Shown here: in pieces, positions 62,526-64,000 of the stretch
How the letters are laid out: every line of letters starts with the position of its first letter
Numbering within the stretch: position 1 is the first letter of the stretch
From: Artemia franciscana
Lineage: Eukaryota; Arthropoda; Branchiopoda; Anostraca; Artemiidae
Assembly: GCF_032884065.1 (NCBI RefSeq)
Contig: NC_088881.1
Span: 8,526,582 to 8,590,581 of the forward strand
Direction of reading: 5' to 3'
DNA length: 64,000 nucleotides
Translations under genes and position numbers: made by a program
The notes under the pieces: model-generated
Databases searched by the model: none
The model's input: only the letters and a program-made list of their open reading frames with translations
What the model was told of the DNA's origin: nothing

Positions 62526-64000
62526 AATAATAGTAATAATAATTTATTTATAACCCACAAAGTACATTGAACTGTGGAGTAAACACACAAAAAAAGAAAA
62601 AAACAAGACAAAAAACATAACAACATAAATAACATAGCAGCATAACGACATACAACATAAATAAATTACATCCAATCAAAAAATGGCCAAAGAGGGTCAA
62701 AAACACCGACCATTTGCCGAGTTTTAAAACATATATCTTTAGATAAATGTTTCAGTCGCGAGGGCGCATCAACGATGTCAAATTTAGAGACGACTGTATG
62801 ATTCCGATACCGCCGAGGCAGACGCAGCAAATACTTGCAATACTTAAAATATCCTGAGCGTATTTTCTTTGTATCCTTCTTGCGAAGGAGGAAAGCAAAA
62901 CCAGAAAGATAAAAAACAGCAGGGGCACAAAAACTAGAATAAAGACGGCATAGTCCATTTCGGTTATACCGACCACGATTTGGTGAAATTTTCGCGTATC
63001 CAACCCGCATACTTTTCAGCACGCTGGACGTAATAGCGGAGCAAGTAGACGAAAGTGACGTGGAAAAAGAGAGACCCAACCATTTAATTCTTGCTGAACA
63101 TGGTATAGTTGAAGAACCCAAGCAAAGAGGTGATGCTGGTGGAGGACTCCCAAAACACAAAAACTCACATTTGGAGGCATTAACTGAAATGCCTACTGTG
63201 GATAGTGCGGCTGAAAGCCGGTAGAAGTTGGTAATTAGACTATTTTTTGTCCTGCTAAGAAGCAGAACATCATCAGCATATGCAACGTGACTAATGCCTA
63301 AATCATCATTGTAAAAAATTGACGGTTGAAGACGTTGGAGACACGAAGCTAAAACACATTTAAAAATGCTCGGGGATAACACGGCACCTTGCCTAACGCC
63401 TTTTTTAACAGGAATATACTCCCCTACCGTACCATTCCACTTCACCATAACTGAAGAATTAGCATACCAATACTTAAGCACGGAAACAATATAAAGGTTA
63501 AGACCCGAGGCTGCTAGAGAAAACAAAGCATTTGAATGAATTACATTATCAAAAGCACTAGATATGTCAACAGTCAAAGAATACAGGGGACTTTTTTGAG
63601 CAACAGCTTGTTTCATTAGCCGACCCACAATATGGTGAGCTTTAAAACAGCCCATACCTTTTCTAAAACCAAGCTGGAAGGGTGTAAAATTGCACTTGGA
63701 GTTAATGGCCGGTAGCAGTACATATTCAAATAGCTTACTAACAAAACAAGACACAGTGATAGGACGATAATTAGAGCAAGCACTGGGGTCCTTACCCCTC
63801 TTGACTATGGGAGATATACAACCGGACAAATAACTATCTGGCACAACGGACTGTGCCAAACACATCTGAAACAATAATTGCAAATGCTTCGGCAGTTCAG
63901 GACAATCATAAGCAAAAAACTTGAAGCAAAGACCATCACTATCGAGAGACTCAGACGTATTCACTTGCATAAGAGCTCGGAGTATAACACCAGATTTCAC
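62523..64000 (-). mobile_element. LINE, 3' part, same family as 18.3-22.6 kb
   Basis: A minus-strand LINE running off the end of the window. Its (AAT)n-type tail (62,523-62,545) and adjoining 3' untranslated region (TTTATTTATAACCCACA and ACTGTGGAGT on the plus strand) match those of the 18,279-22,588 element. The 5' part lies outside the window. Confidence 0.88.
62666..64000 (-). CDS. LINE ORF2 reverse transcriptase, open, partial
   Basis: An open frame of at least 444 residues on the minus strand, extending beyond the window. Motifs in order: SLDSDGLCFKFFAYDCPELP, GCISPIVKRGKDPSACSNYR, PFQLGFRKGMGCFKAH, SLTVDISSAFDNVIHS, KKGVRQGAVLSPSIFKCV, catalytic YADD in HVAYADDVLLLS, then IKWLGLSFSTSL and the C-terminal thumb region. 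No stop interrupts the visible part. The protein reverse-transcribes the element RNA. Compared with the 18-kb relative, which has four frame changes in ORF2, this copy looks younger. Completeness cannot be judged from this window. Confidence 0.88.
   Translation of the reverse strand: MKSGVILRALMQVNTSESLDSDGLCFKFFAYDCPELPKHLQLLFQMCLAQSVVPDSYLSGCISPIVKRGKDPSACSNYRPITVSCFVSKLFEYVLLPAINSKCNFTPFQLGFRKGMGCFKAHHIVGRLMKQAVAQKSPLYSLTVDISSAFDNVIHSNALFSLAASGLNLYIVSVLKYWYANSSVMVKWNGTVGEYIPVKKGVRQGAVLSPSIFKCVLASCLQRLQPSIFYNDDLGISHVAYADDVLLLSRTKNSLITNFYRLSAALSTVGISVNASKCEFLCFGSPPPASPLCLGSSTIPCSARIKWLGLSFSTSLSSTCSAITSSVLKSMRVGYAKISPNRGRYNRNGLCRLYSSFCAPAVFYLSGFAFLLRKKDTKKIRSGYFKYCKYLLRLPRRYRNHTVVSKFDIVDAPSRLKHLSKDICFKTRQMVGVFDPLWPFFDWM

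Noticed and set aside
62752-63003. Minus-strand hydrophobic open frame inside the LINE
   Set aside because: It is an alternative frame of the reverse-transcriptase coding sequence.

Overview
The window is nuclear DNA of an animal, most likely an arthropod. The evidence is AT-rich sequence, animal-type enolase and phosphoglycerate kinase (PGK) genes, isolated exon-like islands with GT/AG splice borders, and dense LINEs, SINEs, MITEs and Helitrons. A crustacean such as a brine shrimp is a guess from the repeat content; nothing in the sequence fixes the species. No bacterial genes, operons or CRISPR arrays were seen.

Region by region. 1-10 kb: AT-rich DNA with a 5'-truncated LINE (2.0-5.0 kb, minus), a Ty3/gypsy-like integrase fossil (5.0-5.5 kb) and one candidate coding exon (7.27-7.38 kb, minus). 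10-16 kb: foldback MITE-like elements, two inverted copies of a dispersed repeat, a LINE endonuclease scrap, and a small exon resembling part of a SANT domain. 16-27 kb: a segmental duplication. The copy at 25-27 kb holds an intact-looking exon of a membrane protein. The copy at 16.5-22.8 kb has a decayed exon and is split by a nearly complete 4.3-kb LINE, whose empty site survives in the other copy. 27-31 kb: AT-rich DNA ending in an env-like fossil. 30.9-33.4 kb: a copy of the enolase 3' end / PGK pseudogene / LINE block found again at 44.5-46.9 kb. 35-39 kb: degenerate direct repeats, a tRNA-type SINE and a hAT transposase relic. 41.6-43.2 kb: a tandem array of roughly 287-bp units.

43.6-58.7 kb is the core. 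It holds an intronless enolase gene (43,575-44,876) with a PGK pseudogene fused just behind its stop codon, a LINE fragment, a Helitron replication-helicase remnant (47-53.7 kb) split by a second 4,265-bp Helitron in opposite orientation, and an intronless, poly(A)-tailed PGK gene (56,414-57,661) followed directly by a LINE. 59-64 kb: Helitron ends, an RTE-like LINE relic, and a LINE running off the end of the window.

The likely functional host genes are enolase and PGK, plus up to three isolated exons. Enolase and PGK both act in lower glycolysis, but their closeness looks like a product of retrotransposition and duplication, not of co-regulation. I did not find a clearly new biological system. 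The most informative structures are the precise Helitron-in-Helitron insertion, the LINE insertion with a preserved empty site, and the serial enolase/PGK/LINE duplication.
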